64,000 nucleotides of DNA from Lachnotalea sp041821265 (lineage in GTDB: Bacteria > Bacillota > Clostridia > Lachnospirales > Lachnospiraceae): contig JBGUEQ010000024.1 of the NCBI GenBank assembly GCA_041821265.1, positions 6,346 through 70,345 on the forward strand, read 5' to 3'. Of the stretch, positions 41,687-50,691 are shown in pieces. The notes under the pieces were generated by a model that was not told where the DNA came from, did not search any database, and saw only the letters and a list, made by a program, of their open reading frames with translations. The position numbers and the translations under genes are program-made. How positions within the stretch are numbered: position 1 is the stretch's first letter; the number at the start of each line of letters is the position of its first letter.

Positions 41687-41717
41687 AAACAAAGAAGTTC
41701 TACAAACTTCTCTGTTT
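41687..41717 (-). terminator. Intrinsic terminator after beta-mannosidase operon
   Basis: Stem AAACAAAGAAGTT / AACTTCTCTGTTT with one mismatch, loop about 5 bases. On the minus strand it is followed by a run of seven T. It closes the long importer-mannosidase transcript that ends at 41842. Confidence 0.8.
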
Positions 41718-41841
41718 TTGAAAAATACTATATTAAAAATGTAAACCACTTGGCAAAGTATTATTTTACTTTAATGAATGCTTTTCCACAACAATTGTTA
41801 TTGTTTTATAGTATACCTTTTATATTTCTTTTTAGTTATAC

Positions 41842-44334
41842 TTACCGAATTTGATAAACACTTCTCACTTCTAATTCCTCTGCGGTGCCCTTCATAATTT
41901 TCACTTTTCTTTCACCAGAATTCATATCAAAAAAATTATCACTAAGAATTAAATCATCCTTTTTATTTCTAATCTCAACGGAACGTGCATATGCGTTTGA
42001 TATTATGATAAGTGTGTCATTTTCAGCTCGCACTGACAGCTTGGGATTGATAAAATGAAACTGTTTTGGCGCACAAAATATAACTGTTCCCGATGATAGA
42101 ATTTCGTTTGCACGATTTATTTGATAGCTTACGTAATCTTCATATAAATTTGCTTCGGGCAATTCTACTTTTTCTAACCATCTAGCGGAAAGCTTTAACA
42201 CATTGATTTCTGTTTCATCTGCTTTTAATATTTCACCTGTGTTTTTCCTAAGCTCCCAATTCACTGTCACACATTCGTCTCTCATGCTTTCATTTGCGAC
42301 ACAGAGATGAATCGATTTCTTCACAGAATAAGGCTGTGCATTCGGGTTTGTATCTTGTGTTAAAATCCCTTCTTCTTCGCAAGAAATCATAAGCGGTGCA
42401 AAAAACCGTTTCTCATAATAATGCAACGCTTTCCATCTTCCGTAATAATCAATGGATGACCAAGAGGCTACTGGCCAACAGTCATTTAGCTGCCATACTA
42501 CAGTACCCATACATCTTCCTCTATTTCGTCTGAAATGTTCTACTCCATATCGAATTGCTTCAGCCTGTAATAATTGCGAAGCATACAATAATGTATCAAA
42601 ATCCGTCGGATAGAGAAACGTTTGCTCCATATAGTTCATTATTTTTCCATTTGCAGAAGAATTTCTTTGATGTTTCTCCATGACATAGGAAAAAATGTTT
42701 CGATCCTCTTTTTCTGTGTATGTTCCAACCGTTTTGAGAGATGGAAACGATTGAAATCCAAATTCCGAAACATATCTAAAATAAAACTTACGATACTCTG
42801 TAATCGGTTTATTTCCATGCCATACATCCCAGTAATGTACATCACCTCTATTTTCATCATTCGGATTATCAAAACTTCCACCTGAAGAAGGGCTCGCTGG
42901 CCAGTAAAACGATTGTGGATCTTCTTCTTTTAAGATTTTAGGAAGGATATATTCATACATTTTAATATAATCGGCTTTTTGTTTTAAAGTACAGTTCCAT
43001 GCACCAATATCCACAAACATTTCCATTTCATTATTTCCACACCACAGTCCTAAAGAAGCATGATGTCTGATTCTTCGTATATTATCAATAAATTCCTGTC
43101 GTATATTTGCTTCAAATTCTTCTGTTAAGTCGTAAACAGCACAAGCAAACATAAAATCTTGCCATACCACAAGTCCTAATTCATCGCAAGCATCCCAGAA
43201 TGACTCATCTGGATAATATCCACCACCCCATACACGTATGACATTGTAATTTGCCGCCCTACACTGCTCTAATAATTCTCTTGTTCTATTGGGGGAGCAT
43301 CGACTTAACAAGTTATCTTCTGGAATATAATCGGCACCCATGGCAAATATCTGAATACCATTCACTTCATGTGCAAAGGATTCACCAAATTCATCCTTTT
43401 CTCGATTCATCGTTAATGTACGAAGACCAAGCCGCTTATCCCATTCGTCAAGTACTTCGCCATCTTTTAAAAGTTCTACCTTAATTCGATATAAATATTG
43501 TTCTCCATATCCATTTGGCCACCAAAGCTTTGGATTCTCAATCAATATGTTAGAGAGTGTATCTTCATATGTGGCAACCATCGAGGTACCCTCTTGTGAT
43601 GGTTCTATTATTGTAACGCGATAGGAATAGTTATCCTTGGCTAATTGCAGCTTATCTTCTTTGAATGCAAGAACCAAATCATCACTATTTTTTTTTATAG
43701 CAACATGAAAGTCTAGATATACACCTTCTTGCTTATGATTTTGTGTGATATAAACATTGTCCAGACGTGCATTTGTAACACCAACTAGACTGATTTTCCT
43801 CCAAATACCTGCATCTGGAAGACGAGGCCCCCAATCCCAACCAAACATGCAATGCGCCTTTCTAATCTTTGGAAATCCACGCATAGCATCCTCGGACCCT
43901 CCGATAGCTTCTTTTTGATACTCTTCTTTAATATACTCCGTAGGAGAATGAAATACTATTCTTAGTTCATTCTCCTTTTCTTTTACTATGTCTGACACCT
44001 CAAATTCCCATACTCGATGCATATTATTGACATATCCAAGATATGTATTGTTTAATTCAATATCTGCAAGTGTATCAAGACCATCAAAATGGAGAAAAAT
44101 TTTTTCTTGCTGCATCATGAGGTTTGAAACATCAAAAACACCCACATATTCAAACTCCTCTTCCATCAATTCTAAGGCCTTTAATTCATTGTCTCGCCAA
44201 TAAGGATCTTCCATCTTTTTGTTATCTAAAAGATCGCCGTATACACTTCCTGGAACTTTAGCTGGAATCCATTCATCGTTGCCAACAACTCTCATTTTAA
44301 AGTTTTTATCAATTACAGTTCTTATCATTTTCAC
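41842..44334 (-). CDS. Beta-mannosidase (GH2)
   Basis: An 830-residue GH2 enzyme without signal peptide: N-terminal jelly-roll (about 1-180, DGLDTLADIELNNTYLG), immunoglobulin-like domain, TIM barrel (about 300-620) and C-terminal beta domains. The acid/base Glu lies in LGLWCGNNEMEMF and the nucleophile Glu in YVSEFGFQSFPS; HCMFGWDWGPRLPDAG and MGTVVWQLNDCWPVASWSSI are characteristic of GH2 beta-mannosidases. It releases mannose from the non-reducing end of beta-mannosides in the cytoplasm. It follows the five transporter genes by 25 bases, so imported oligosaccharides are its likely substrate. Confidence 0.93.
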   Translation of the reverse strand: MKMIRTVIDKNFKMRVVGNDEWIPAKVPGSVYGDLLDNKKMEDPYWRDNELKALELMEEEFEYVGVFDVSNLMMQQEKIFLHFDGLDTLADIELNNTYLGYVNNMHRVWEFEVSDIVKEKENELRIVFHSPTEYIKEEYQKEAIGGSEDAMRGFPKIRKAHCMFGWDWGPRLPDAGIWRKISLVGVTNARLDNVYITQNHKQEGVYLDFHVAIKKNSDDLVLAFKEDKLQLAKDNYSYRVTIIEPSQEGTSMVATYEDTLSNILIENPKLWWPNGYGEQYLYRIKVELLKDGEVLDEWDKRLGLRTLTMNREKDEFGESFAHEVNGIQIFAMGADYIPEDNLLSRCSPNRTRELLEQCRAANYNVIRVWGGGYYPDESFWDACDELGLVVWQDFMFACAVYDLTEEFEANIRQEFIDNIRRIRHHASLGLWCGNNEMEMFVDIGAWNCTLKQKADYIKMYEYILPKILKEEDPQSFYWPASPSSGGSFDNPNDENRGDVHYWDVWHGNKPITEYRKFYFRYVSEFGFQSFPSLKTVGTYTEKEDRNIFSYVMEKHQRNSSANGKIMNYMEQTFLYPTDFDTLLYASQLLQAEAIRYGVEHFRRNRGRCMGTVVWQLNDCWPVASWSSIDYYGRWKALHYYEKRFFAPLMISCEEEGILTQDTNPNAQPYSVKKSIHLCVANESMRDECVTVNWELRKNTGEILKADETEINVLKLSARWLEKVELPEANLYEDYVSYQINRANEILSSGTVIFCAPKQFHFINPKLSVRAENDTLIIISNAYARSVEIRNKKDDLILSDNFFDMNSGERKVKIMKGTAEELEVRSVYQIR

Positions 44335-44359
44335 AAACTCCTTATGTAACGGTTACAAT

Positions 44360-45193
44360 TTAAACCGTTGATAGATCCCATTCTTCATGAATTTTGGGTA
44401 CATCATTAATTAGTCTTTTAGTATACGCAGCCTGTGGATTTAAAATAACGGTCTCCGCGTCTCCCGCCTCAACAAATTTGCCATGCTCCATAATATAAAT
44501 AGAGTCAGATATATAAAAAGCAAGCCCAATATCATGTGTAATAAAAATAATGGTCATATTAATTTCTTCTCTTAGCTTCAAAAGCATGTCGAGAATAGTA
44601 GCTCTTGAACAGGCATCAATCATAGAGGTTGGCTCATCTGCCAACAATATTTTAGGCTTTAATAAGAAAATTCTAGCAATCATTAGCCTTTGCATCTGCC
44701 CGCCCGATAACTCAAAGGGATACTTGTTGGTCAATTCAGCAAATTTCAGATTGACAAAGCTACATGCCTCCGTCATCAAATCTACTTTCTGGTCATAAGA
44801 AAGTTTAGCGCCGCCTTTCATTTTGATACAATCTAGGAGTACCTCATCAATTTTATGAAACACATTAAAGGAAGAAAAAGGATCTTGAAAAATAGCTTGA
44901 ATGCCTTTCCAATATTCAGTTTTCTTTTTTCGACTGGAAATATCTCGAACCTTTCCTAGGAAACTAACTTCTCCTTCGGTTACACTAATTAATCCTAAAA
45001 GCATCTTAGACAATGTGGTTTTTCCAGAACCGCTTTCTCCAACAACAGATATGATTTCACCTTCATGAAATTCAAAATCCACATGGTCAACCGCTATTGT
45101 TTTATCATTTCCAAAACCAAATATTTTTGTTACTCCTTTTCCGCTTAGGCATAAAGTCTGTTCTGATTTTTTATCTTTATCATACACGAGCAT
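44360..45193 (-). CDS. Oligopeptide-type ABC ATPase (OppF/DppF-like)
   Basis: A 277-residue ATPase with Walker A GESGSGKTTLSKML, signature ELSGGQMQRLMIARIF, Walker B ILLADEPTSMID and switch His in FITHDIGLAFY. It lacks the C-terminal Cys-rich oligopeptide extension that OppF/DppF often carry. It overlaps the OppD-like gene by 14 bases. Together they power a dipeptide-type importer that, from its linkage with GH2, GH130 and YesMN, more likely moves mannose-containing oligosaccharides. Confidence 0.93.
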   Translation of the reverse strand: MLVYDKDKKSEQTLCLSGKGVTKIFGFGNDKTIAVDHVDFEFHEGEIISVVGESGSGKTTLSKMLLGLISVTEGEVSFLGKVRDISSRKKKTEYWKGIQAIFQDPFSSFNVFHKIDEVLLDCIKMKGGAKLSYDQKVDLMTEACSFVNLKFAELTNKYPFELSGGQMQRLMIARIFLLKPKILLADEPTSMIDACSRATILDMLLKLREEINMTIIFITHDIGLAFYISDSIYIMEHGKFVEAGDAETVILNPQAAYTKRLINDVPKIHEEWDLSTV

Positions 45194-46187
45194 ACACCTC
45201 CCTCAATTCTTTTTCACTCAAATAACAGCGAAACATTCGGCCGTTATCCAAATTAGTTTCCGCTATACCATGAACCATACATTCAGGTTTGGCATAGTTA
45301 CATCGGTCGGCAAACCTACATCCCTTGGGAGGATTTTTCAGGTTTGGAGGAGTTCCAGAAATTGCAGTTAACTTAATATCTCGTGCTCCCACTTCTGGTA
45401 CAATAATTGACCCCATCAAACCTTTTGAATAGGGATGCAGTGAATCAAATACCATATCTTTAACATTTGCTTTTTCGACAATTTGCCCTGCATACATTAC
45501 CATAATATCATCTGTCACATTATAAAGTAAAGGTAATTCATGTGTAATAAATATCATAGATTTAATGATTCCTTTCTCCATTAAATCTCGTAGCATTTTA
45601 ATTACCATCTTTTGAGATGTTACATCTAGCGCAGAGGAAGGCTCATCCGCAATCAGCACTTTAGGTGACAAAATAGTTGATATCGCAATTACAGTTCTTT
45701 GCTTCATACCTCCTGAAAGCTCTACGGCATGTCTATGTAATACACTTTCAGGTAATCCAAGTATTTCAAATCGTTCCTTTGCAAGGTCATAAATATCCTT
45801 TTTCGAAGTTTTTGGATGATGAGCATGAATGACATCTTCAATAAAATGAATGATTTTTTGCGTAGGATTGAGTGCATTCATAGCCGCCTGCGGAATATAC
45901 GCAATTTCATTTCCAAGAATCTTTCTTCGAATATCATCTGCTTTCATTCCTGAAATGTTAACTCCATCCACTTTAATGGTACCGTGCTGATAATGTAGGG
46001 GTGCAAAATAATACCCCATCAAACTAAGTGCAAGTGTGGATTTTCCACACCCCGATTCCCCTGCAATACCAAGGGATTTTCCCTCTTCAATTTGAAGTGA
46101 CACGTTATCGACAGCATAAATATCTTCCCCAAATCTTGTAACATATTTAGTTTTTAAATGTTCCACATCTAACATTACTTTTCCCAT
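45180..46187 (-). CDS. Oligopeptide-type ABC ATPase (OppD/DppD-like)
   Basis: A 335-residue ATPase: Walker A GESGCGKSTLALSL, Q-loop IAYIPQAAMNALNP, signature ELSGGMKQRTVIAIS, Walker B VLIADEPSSALD, and the OppD C-terminal oligo_HPY domain with the Cys cluster GCRFADRCNYAKPEC and a later FRC (a [4Fe-4S]-type site in several OppD/DppD proteins). Part of the five-gene importer. Confidence 0.94.
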   Translation of the reverse strand: MGKVMLDVEHLKTKYVTRFGEDIYAVDNVSLQIEEGKSLGIAGESGCGKSTLALSLMGYYFAPLHYQHGTIKVDGVNISGMKADDIRRKILGNEIAYIPQAAMNALNPTQKIIHFIEDVIHAHHPKTSKKDIYDLAKERFEILGLPESVLHRHAVELSGGMKQRTVIAISTILSPKVLIADEPSSALDVTSQKMVIKMLRDLMEKGIIKSMIFITHELPLLYNVTDDIMVMYAGQIVEKANVKDMVFDSLHPYSKGLMGSIIVPEVGARDIKLTAISGTPPNLKNPPKGCRFADRCNYAKPECMVHGIAETNLDNGRMFRCYLSEKELREVYARV

Positions 46188-46202
46188 TACTTTTTCTCCT
46201 CT

Positions 46203-47453
46203 TTATTCTCTTAGCTGCGGATTAAATACCTGATCCAAACCTGTATTCATAAGATTCAACGAGAATGAAATCAGTGCTATAGAAAAAACAACTGGTAAAT
46301 ATGCCCACCAGTCTCCATTTAAATGTGCACTGTAAGACATTGCCCAATTCATCATAAGACCAAGTGTGGAAACGGTAGTCGTAGCAGGACCAAGTCCTAT
46401 CATAGAAAGCTGAGCTTCAGCAAGAATTCCAGAAGAAATCTGCAAAATCAAAGCCATAACAACATAAGAAGCAATGTATGGAAGAATATCCGTTACAATA
46501 ATACGAAACAGACTATGACCCGATAACTTTGATAAATTTACATGATCTCTATTTCTAAGAGAAATGACCTGTGATCGTACAGACCTTGTCGTCCATGTCC
46601 ATGATGTTACACCAATAATAATAGCAACCATCATTACTCCTCTTGCACTTTTACCTACACTATATGAAATTAGTATCAATAGGATAAAGCTTGGAATAAC
46701 GGTAAATAAGTTTGTGATAAACATAATTAAGTCATCAATAATTCCCCCAAGATATCCAGCAAGTAATCCAAGTGACAATCCGATTAAAGTTGCAATCAAT
46801 CCAGCTATAAAACCAATTTGTAAGGAGGTCTTAATGGCTGATATTAACTCTGTTAAAACGTCACGTCCAAAGTTATCCGTTCCGAGTACAAAAATTCTTT
46901 TGTTACTGACATCATCAATATTCACAAATGAGGTTGATGCAATACTCGTTTTAACAGAGAGCTCTCCCGTCTCACTGTCTTCTTGAGCAATAATCACTTC
47001 ACTATTATCTAATAATTCAGTAATTTGATTATCAAGACGCTTATAATATTTCTTTTTAGCAGCAATTAATCCTTTTTGTTCATTTGTTTCATCATAGTAT
47101 TTTTTCCATAAGGTAACAAGTCCCTTTGCATCTGTTACATCAATATCATTGATAGAAACATCAGCATATTTCTCAAGCCAGTCAGCCATTGCTGCACGGT
47201 CCTCTAGTTCAATATTATTTTCCAGTTTATCAGTAGACACATCTATATTTAACGTATAAGTCTCTGTATTGACTGTATCCGCAACCGCAATATAGGTTCC
47301 TGGTTTAAAAAAATTTCCCTGTCCTAACATTGTTAATGGATCATCCGTTATGACAAACGGATAAATAATTGTCATTAATAAAAGCGCCATAAATATGACG
47401 AAACCAATGACAAATTTAGGAGAAGAAAAAATTTGTTTGATCTGGTTTTTCAT
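46203..47453 (-). CDS. Oligopeptide-type ABC permease (OppC-like) with large extracytoplasmic insert
   Basis: A 416-residue permease, about 100 residues longer than typical OppC (300-320). Membrane helix 1 (FVIGFVIFMALLLMTIIYPF) is followed by an external segment of about 150 residues (about 38-195) rich in Asp, Glu and Thr, before the canonical GTDNFGRDVLTELISAIKTS and the BPD_transp_1 region with five helices (GFIAGLIATLIGLSLGLLAG; EAQLSMIGLGPATT). The insert may shape binding-protein docking or ligand entry. Partner of the OppB-like permease 15 bases upstream. Confidence 0.92.
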   Translation of the reverse strand: MKNQIKQIFSSPKFVIGFVIFMALLLMTIIYPFVITDDPLTMLGQGNFFKPGTYIAVADTVNTETYTLNIDVSTDKLENNIELEDRAAMADWLEKYADVSINDIDVTDAKGLVTLWKKYYDETNEQKGLIAAKKKYYKRLDNQITELLDNSEVIIAQEDSETGELSVKTSIASTSFVNIDDVSNKRIFVLGTDNFGRDVLTELISAIKTSLQIGFIAGLIATLIGLSLGLLAGYLGGIIDDLIMFITNLFTVIPSFILLILISYSVGKSARGVMMVAIIIGVTSWTWTTRSVRSQVISLRNRDHVNLSKLSGHSLFRIIVTDILPYIASYVVMALILQISSGILAEAQLSMIGLGPATTTVSTLGLMMNWAMSYSAHLNGDWWAYLPVVFSIALISFSLNLMNTGLDQVFNPQLRE

Positions 47454-47467
47454 CGCATTTCCTCCTC

Positions 47468-48472
47468 TTAATCTTGTTGTGTTGCTTTGACTCTTGGATC
47501 AATTACTCCATAAATCAGCTCTACAATCAAATTTGCCAACAGTACCATAATTGTAATGATTAACGTACATGCGGAAATAAGCGGATAATCTCTTCCTTTG
47601 ATTGCAGAAAGCAAAGTGGTTCCAAGACCTGGATAACTGAAAATAATTTCTGCAACAAGTGCTCCGCCAATCATTGTACCAATTGACATTGCAAGACCTG
47701 TAATTTGAGGAAGCATTGCATTTCGAAAAACATAGCTAACAATTGTTTTATCTTTGATGCCTAAAAAGCGACTATATTTTACATAGTCTGCATTCAATTC
47801 ATAGATAGACATCGAACGCATACCAATTGCCTGACCTCCAATGGTACTCAACACAATTGACCAGAAAGGAAGTTGATAATGAACTATTACAGATTTTACA
47901 AAGGTCCAGCTTGCATTCGGAATCAAATCAAAGCCATAACCTCCGCTAGATGGAAACAATCCAAGTTTCAATGAAAAAATAAATAGCAGAATGGTTGCAA
48001 GTCCAAATGCTGGAATATTACTGACAAAAAGAAAAGCGGGTAGAATTCCTTTATCAAATATTCCTTTCATATAAGCAGCAACCGCGCCAAGTAAATTTCC
48101 CAATATCCATCCCACTATAATTGCTGGAAGTTGAAGACATACAGTCCACCAAACAGAAGATGCAATAATATCAGATACTGTTCTTGGATATTGGCTAAAA
48201 GAAACACCAAAGTCTCCTTGTACTGCATTTTTTACAAAAATAAAAAATTGTGTAATCATTGGTTTATTTACACCAAATTTATCCGCATAATCTTCATACA
48301 CAGCTTGTATTGCCGTAGAATCTGTCATGCCTTCTACTGATCTCGAAGCAATGGCAGCAATCGGATCTCCTGGCATTAACCTGGGTAAAATAAAGTTTAA
48401 TCCAACTGCAATAATAAAAGTAATCAAATACCAGATTAGTTTATTTGTATAATATTTTTTATATCCGTTCAA
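47468..48472 (-). CDS. Oligopeptide-type ABC permease (OppB-like)
   Basis: A 334-residue permease with helix 1 (LIWYLITFIIAVGLNFILPR), the OppB signature PRLMPGDPIAAI, the DFGVSFSQYPRTV motif after the first external loop, and the coupling EAA loop SRFLGIKDKTIVSYVFRNAM followed by FSYPGLGTTLLSAIKGRDYP. First of the membrane genes, 136 bases after the binding-protein gene with a hairpin between. Confidence 0.93.
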   Translation of the reverse strand: MNGYKKYYTNKLIWYLITFIIAVGLNFILPRLMPGDPIAAIASRSVEGMTDSTAIQAVYEDYADKFGVNKPMITQFFIFVKNAVQGDFGVSFSQYPRTVSDIIASSVWWTVCLQLPAIIVGWILGNLLGAVAAYMKGIFDKGILPAFLFVSNIPAFGLATILLFIFSLKLGLFPSSGGYGFDLIPNASWTFVKSVIVHYQLPFWSIVLSTIGGQAIGMRSMSIYELNADYVKYSRFLGIKDKTIVSYVFRNAMLPQITGLAMSIGTMIGGALVAEIIFSYPGLGTTLLSAIKGRDYPLISACTLIITIMVLLANLIVELIYGVIDPRVKATQQD

Positions 48473-48505
48473 AGGTTCACCTCATTTACCAATTTTTTAT
48501 TTGCA

Positions 48506-48554
48506 AAAGACCATGTTATCATTTTGAAATAAACTTTATGAGAACATGATCTTT
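48506..48554 (-). terminator. Hairpin between binding-protein and permease genes
   Basis: Imperfect stem of about 17 bp (AAAGACCATGTTATCAT against ATGAGAACATGATCTTT, two mismatches) with a loop of about 15 bases. As in the ribose-type operon (14683-14730) it lies just after the binding-protein gene, suggesting partial termination or 3' protection to favour binding-protein synthesis. Confidence 0.6.
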
Positions 48555-48608
48555 ATATAATATCTATCTATGACATCTGGTAAATCATTTTATCTATCTC
48601 TTTCTGGT

Positions 48609-50489
48609 TTATTCAACATTTACTAAATTGTATAATGCTGCAATACCATATCCATCTGTACAATCAGTAGGAGGTATATTATCTCCGTCATCCAATTGAG
48701 GGAATCCGGTCCATACGCTCTCATTTACTGCATGAAATAGCATTGGTCTATACATTAAAGAGAAAGAAGGGACTTCATCTAGATAAATTTTGCTTAACTC
48801 TGTATAGTATTCTTTTAAAGTATCTTTATTTGTCTCAAGTGGTATCTTGTTAAGAATATCGTTTGCTGTTTCATTAATATATCCACCATAATTACCACTC
48901 CAGTTTACAGCCAATCCTGCATAATCAGTTGACATAAATGCCATCGCGCGTCCCCATGGATTGGACACGGAAGCTGATGGTGGATTCCACATACATATAT
49001 CAAAGTTTCTTGTAGTCATGTCATCATAGAAGGTATTGGCATCAGGAAAATAGGTTTCAATTTCAATTCCAATCTCACTTCCAGCTGCTGCAACAATTTC
49101 TAAACTTGCATTCCAGTCCGTCCAACCGTCCGGACATTCTGCTTTGTAGGAGAGATTCTCTCCATCAATATCTCTGATACCGTCTCCATTCGTATCCACA
49201 ATTCCAGCTGCATCCAATAGAGCATTTGCTCCGTCAATATCCTTACCTGAAAACTGATAATCTGTTAATTTGTCTGGATTTACCAGTGCTTGCTCACCTG
49301 AAGTTGGATTCATAATAGAACGAGGAACTTCTTCAAAACTAGGTGATTGATTCGACATTGCTGATGCAATAATTTGGTCATAGTCAACTGCCATTGCAAT
49401 TGCTTTTCTAACTTCTATTCTGTCAAGGCCTGCTTTTTCTACATTAAAGTAAGCCGTCGGCATGGTTGCACAAACGCCATAAGGTGCTTCATCAATATAT
49501 GTAGAAATTGGAAGTCCATCCTTCTCCCAAAGTTTTTGCACATTTGTAATAAATTGTTGTGAAACATCAACTTCGCCTGCCTTAAACGCTGTATCTCCGG
49601 CAGCATTGTTCGCATAAATAGTATGTGCAATATATTTTGGTGCTGGAATATTTCCCCACAAAGAAACGCCCCAATAATCATCATTTCTTACTAAAATAAC
49701 TTTTTGATCACTATCATAGTAAGAAGAGTATGGACCTGAAGAAACAAAATCATCCATTCTATCTTGCTTAATCGCATCCGCATTATTGTTATTGCGTTCT
49801 TCTACTGTTTGCAGATATGCTTTCTGCATTACATAAATTTTGGGAATATATTCAACTACCTTTAATGGATTAACAGGCAATCCACTTTCATCTAGTTTTG
49901 CTTTAAAAACTGCGGTTGTATCATCTACAGCCTCAATTGTATCAATGTAATTTGCATAATCACTTCCTTGTGCTGACTCATATTTCGTGTGACATTCAAA
50001 TGTATATACTACATCTTCTGCTGTAACTTGAGTTCCATCACTCCACTTCGCATCTGGATTTAAGGTAATGGTTAATTCCGTCTGATCATCATTCCACGAA
50101 TAATCTTTTCCAAGTAAGCCGTAAAGCTCACCATCTAGCATGTTGTACATAAAAAGTGTTTCATAAACAAGCTCACGGGAGTTATCGTTTTGTGTTACTG
50201 CCATTGCATTGTTTGAGTTAGCACTTAAGGGATTCCAGTCATTAATGGTTCCCCATTGTTGCCCATTAAAATAAAGTGTCTCGTTTCTTGGTGTGGAATC
50301 TGCTTTTGTTGTTTCAGTTGTAGTTTCTTCGGTTTGCGAAGGCGTTGCTTCCTCCGTTGCTGCCGCCTCGCTTTCGCTACTGGATGGTTCGGTTGATGTC
50401 TGCTCACTCGTACTACATCCAGCAATCATGGATATTGTCATGGTGCTCACTGTAAGAAGTGCAATTAACTTACTGTGTTTCTTTTTCAT
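48609..50489 (-). CDS. Extracellular solute-binding lipoprotein, family 5 (OppA-like)
   Basis: I choose ATG 50489 (626 residues), preceded by AGAGGAGG; the longer frame has no ribosome site. Lipoprotein signal with lipobox IAGC, then a Ser/Glu/Thr-rich linker of about 50 residues, then the SBP_bac_5 fold: NPDAKWSDGTQVTAEDVVYT, RIEVRKAIAMAVDYDQIIAS, DGIRDIDGENLSYK. Members bind peptides, nickel, or oligosaccharides such as cello- and manno-oligosaccharides. Linkage to GH2 and GH130 favours a mannooligosaccharide ligand. It is first in the importer operon and would be the most abundant product. Confidence 0.92.
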   Translation of the reverse strand: MKKKHSKLIALLTVSTMTISMIAGCSTSEQTSTEPSSSESEAAATEEATPSQTEETTTETTKADSTPRNETLYFNGQQWGTINDWNPLSANSNNAMAVTQNDNSRELVYETLFMYNMLDGELYGLLGKDYSWNDDQTELTITLNPDAKWSDGTQVTAEDVVYTFECHTKYESAQGSDYANYIDTIEAVDDTTAVFKAKLDESGLPVNPLKVVEYIPKIYVMQKAYLQTVEERNNNNADAIKQDRMDDFVSSGPYSSYYDSDQKVILVRNDDYWGVSLWGNIPAPKYIAHTIYANNAAGDTAFKAGEVDVSQQFITNVQKLWEKDGLPISTYIDEAPYGVCATMPTAYFNVEKAGLDRIEVRKAIAMAVDYDQIIASAMSNQSPSFEEVPRSIMNPTSGEQALVNPDKLTDYQFSGKDIDGANALLDAAGIVDTNGDGIRDIDGENLSYKAECPDGWTDWNASLEIVAAAGSEIGIEIETYFPDANTFYDDMTTRNFDICMWNPPSASVSNPWGRAMAFMSTDYAGLAVNWSGNYGGYINETANDILNKIPLETNKDTLKEYYTELSKIYLDEVPSFSLMYRPMLFHAVNESVWTGFPQLDDGDNIPPTDCTDGYGIAALYNLVNVE

Positions 50490-50605
50490 CTTTCTACCTC
50501 CTCTAAATATTTCCGTTAGACATATTAACGTCTTTTGGTTACATACTAACTTTTTCATTTCAATATTGTGCATTATGTATATTAATTCAAATTATAAAAT
50601 AAAAA

Positions 50606-50643
50606 AGCAAGCAATTTGTACAATTTAATTGTAATTGCTTGCT
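50606..50643 (-). terminator. Intrinsic terminator of the second YesMN operon
   Basis: Outer stem AGCAAGCAATT / AATTGCTTGCT with an inner TACAA..TTGTA stem. On the minus strand it continues TTTTTTATTTT. It follows the response regulator stop by about 50 bases and separates it from the importer operon, which therefore needs its own promoter between 50490 and 50600. Confidence 0.85.
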
Positions 50644-50691
50644 GCTAAAATTGAAATACCTTATTTTTGTTTTTGGTGTCATTTTTATGAA

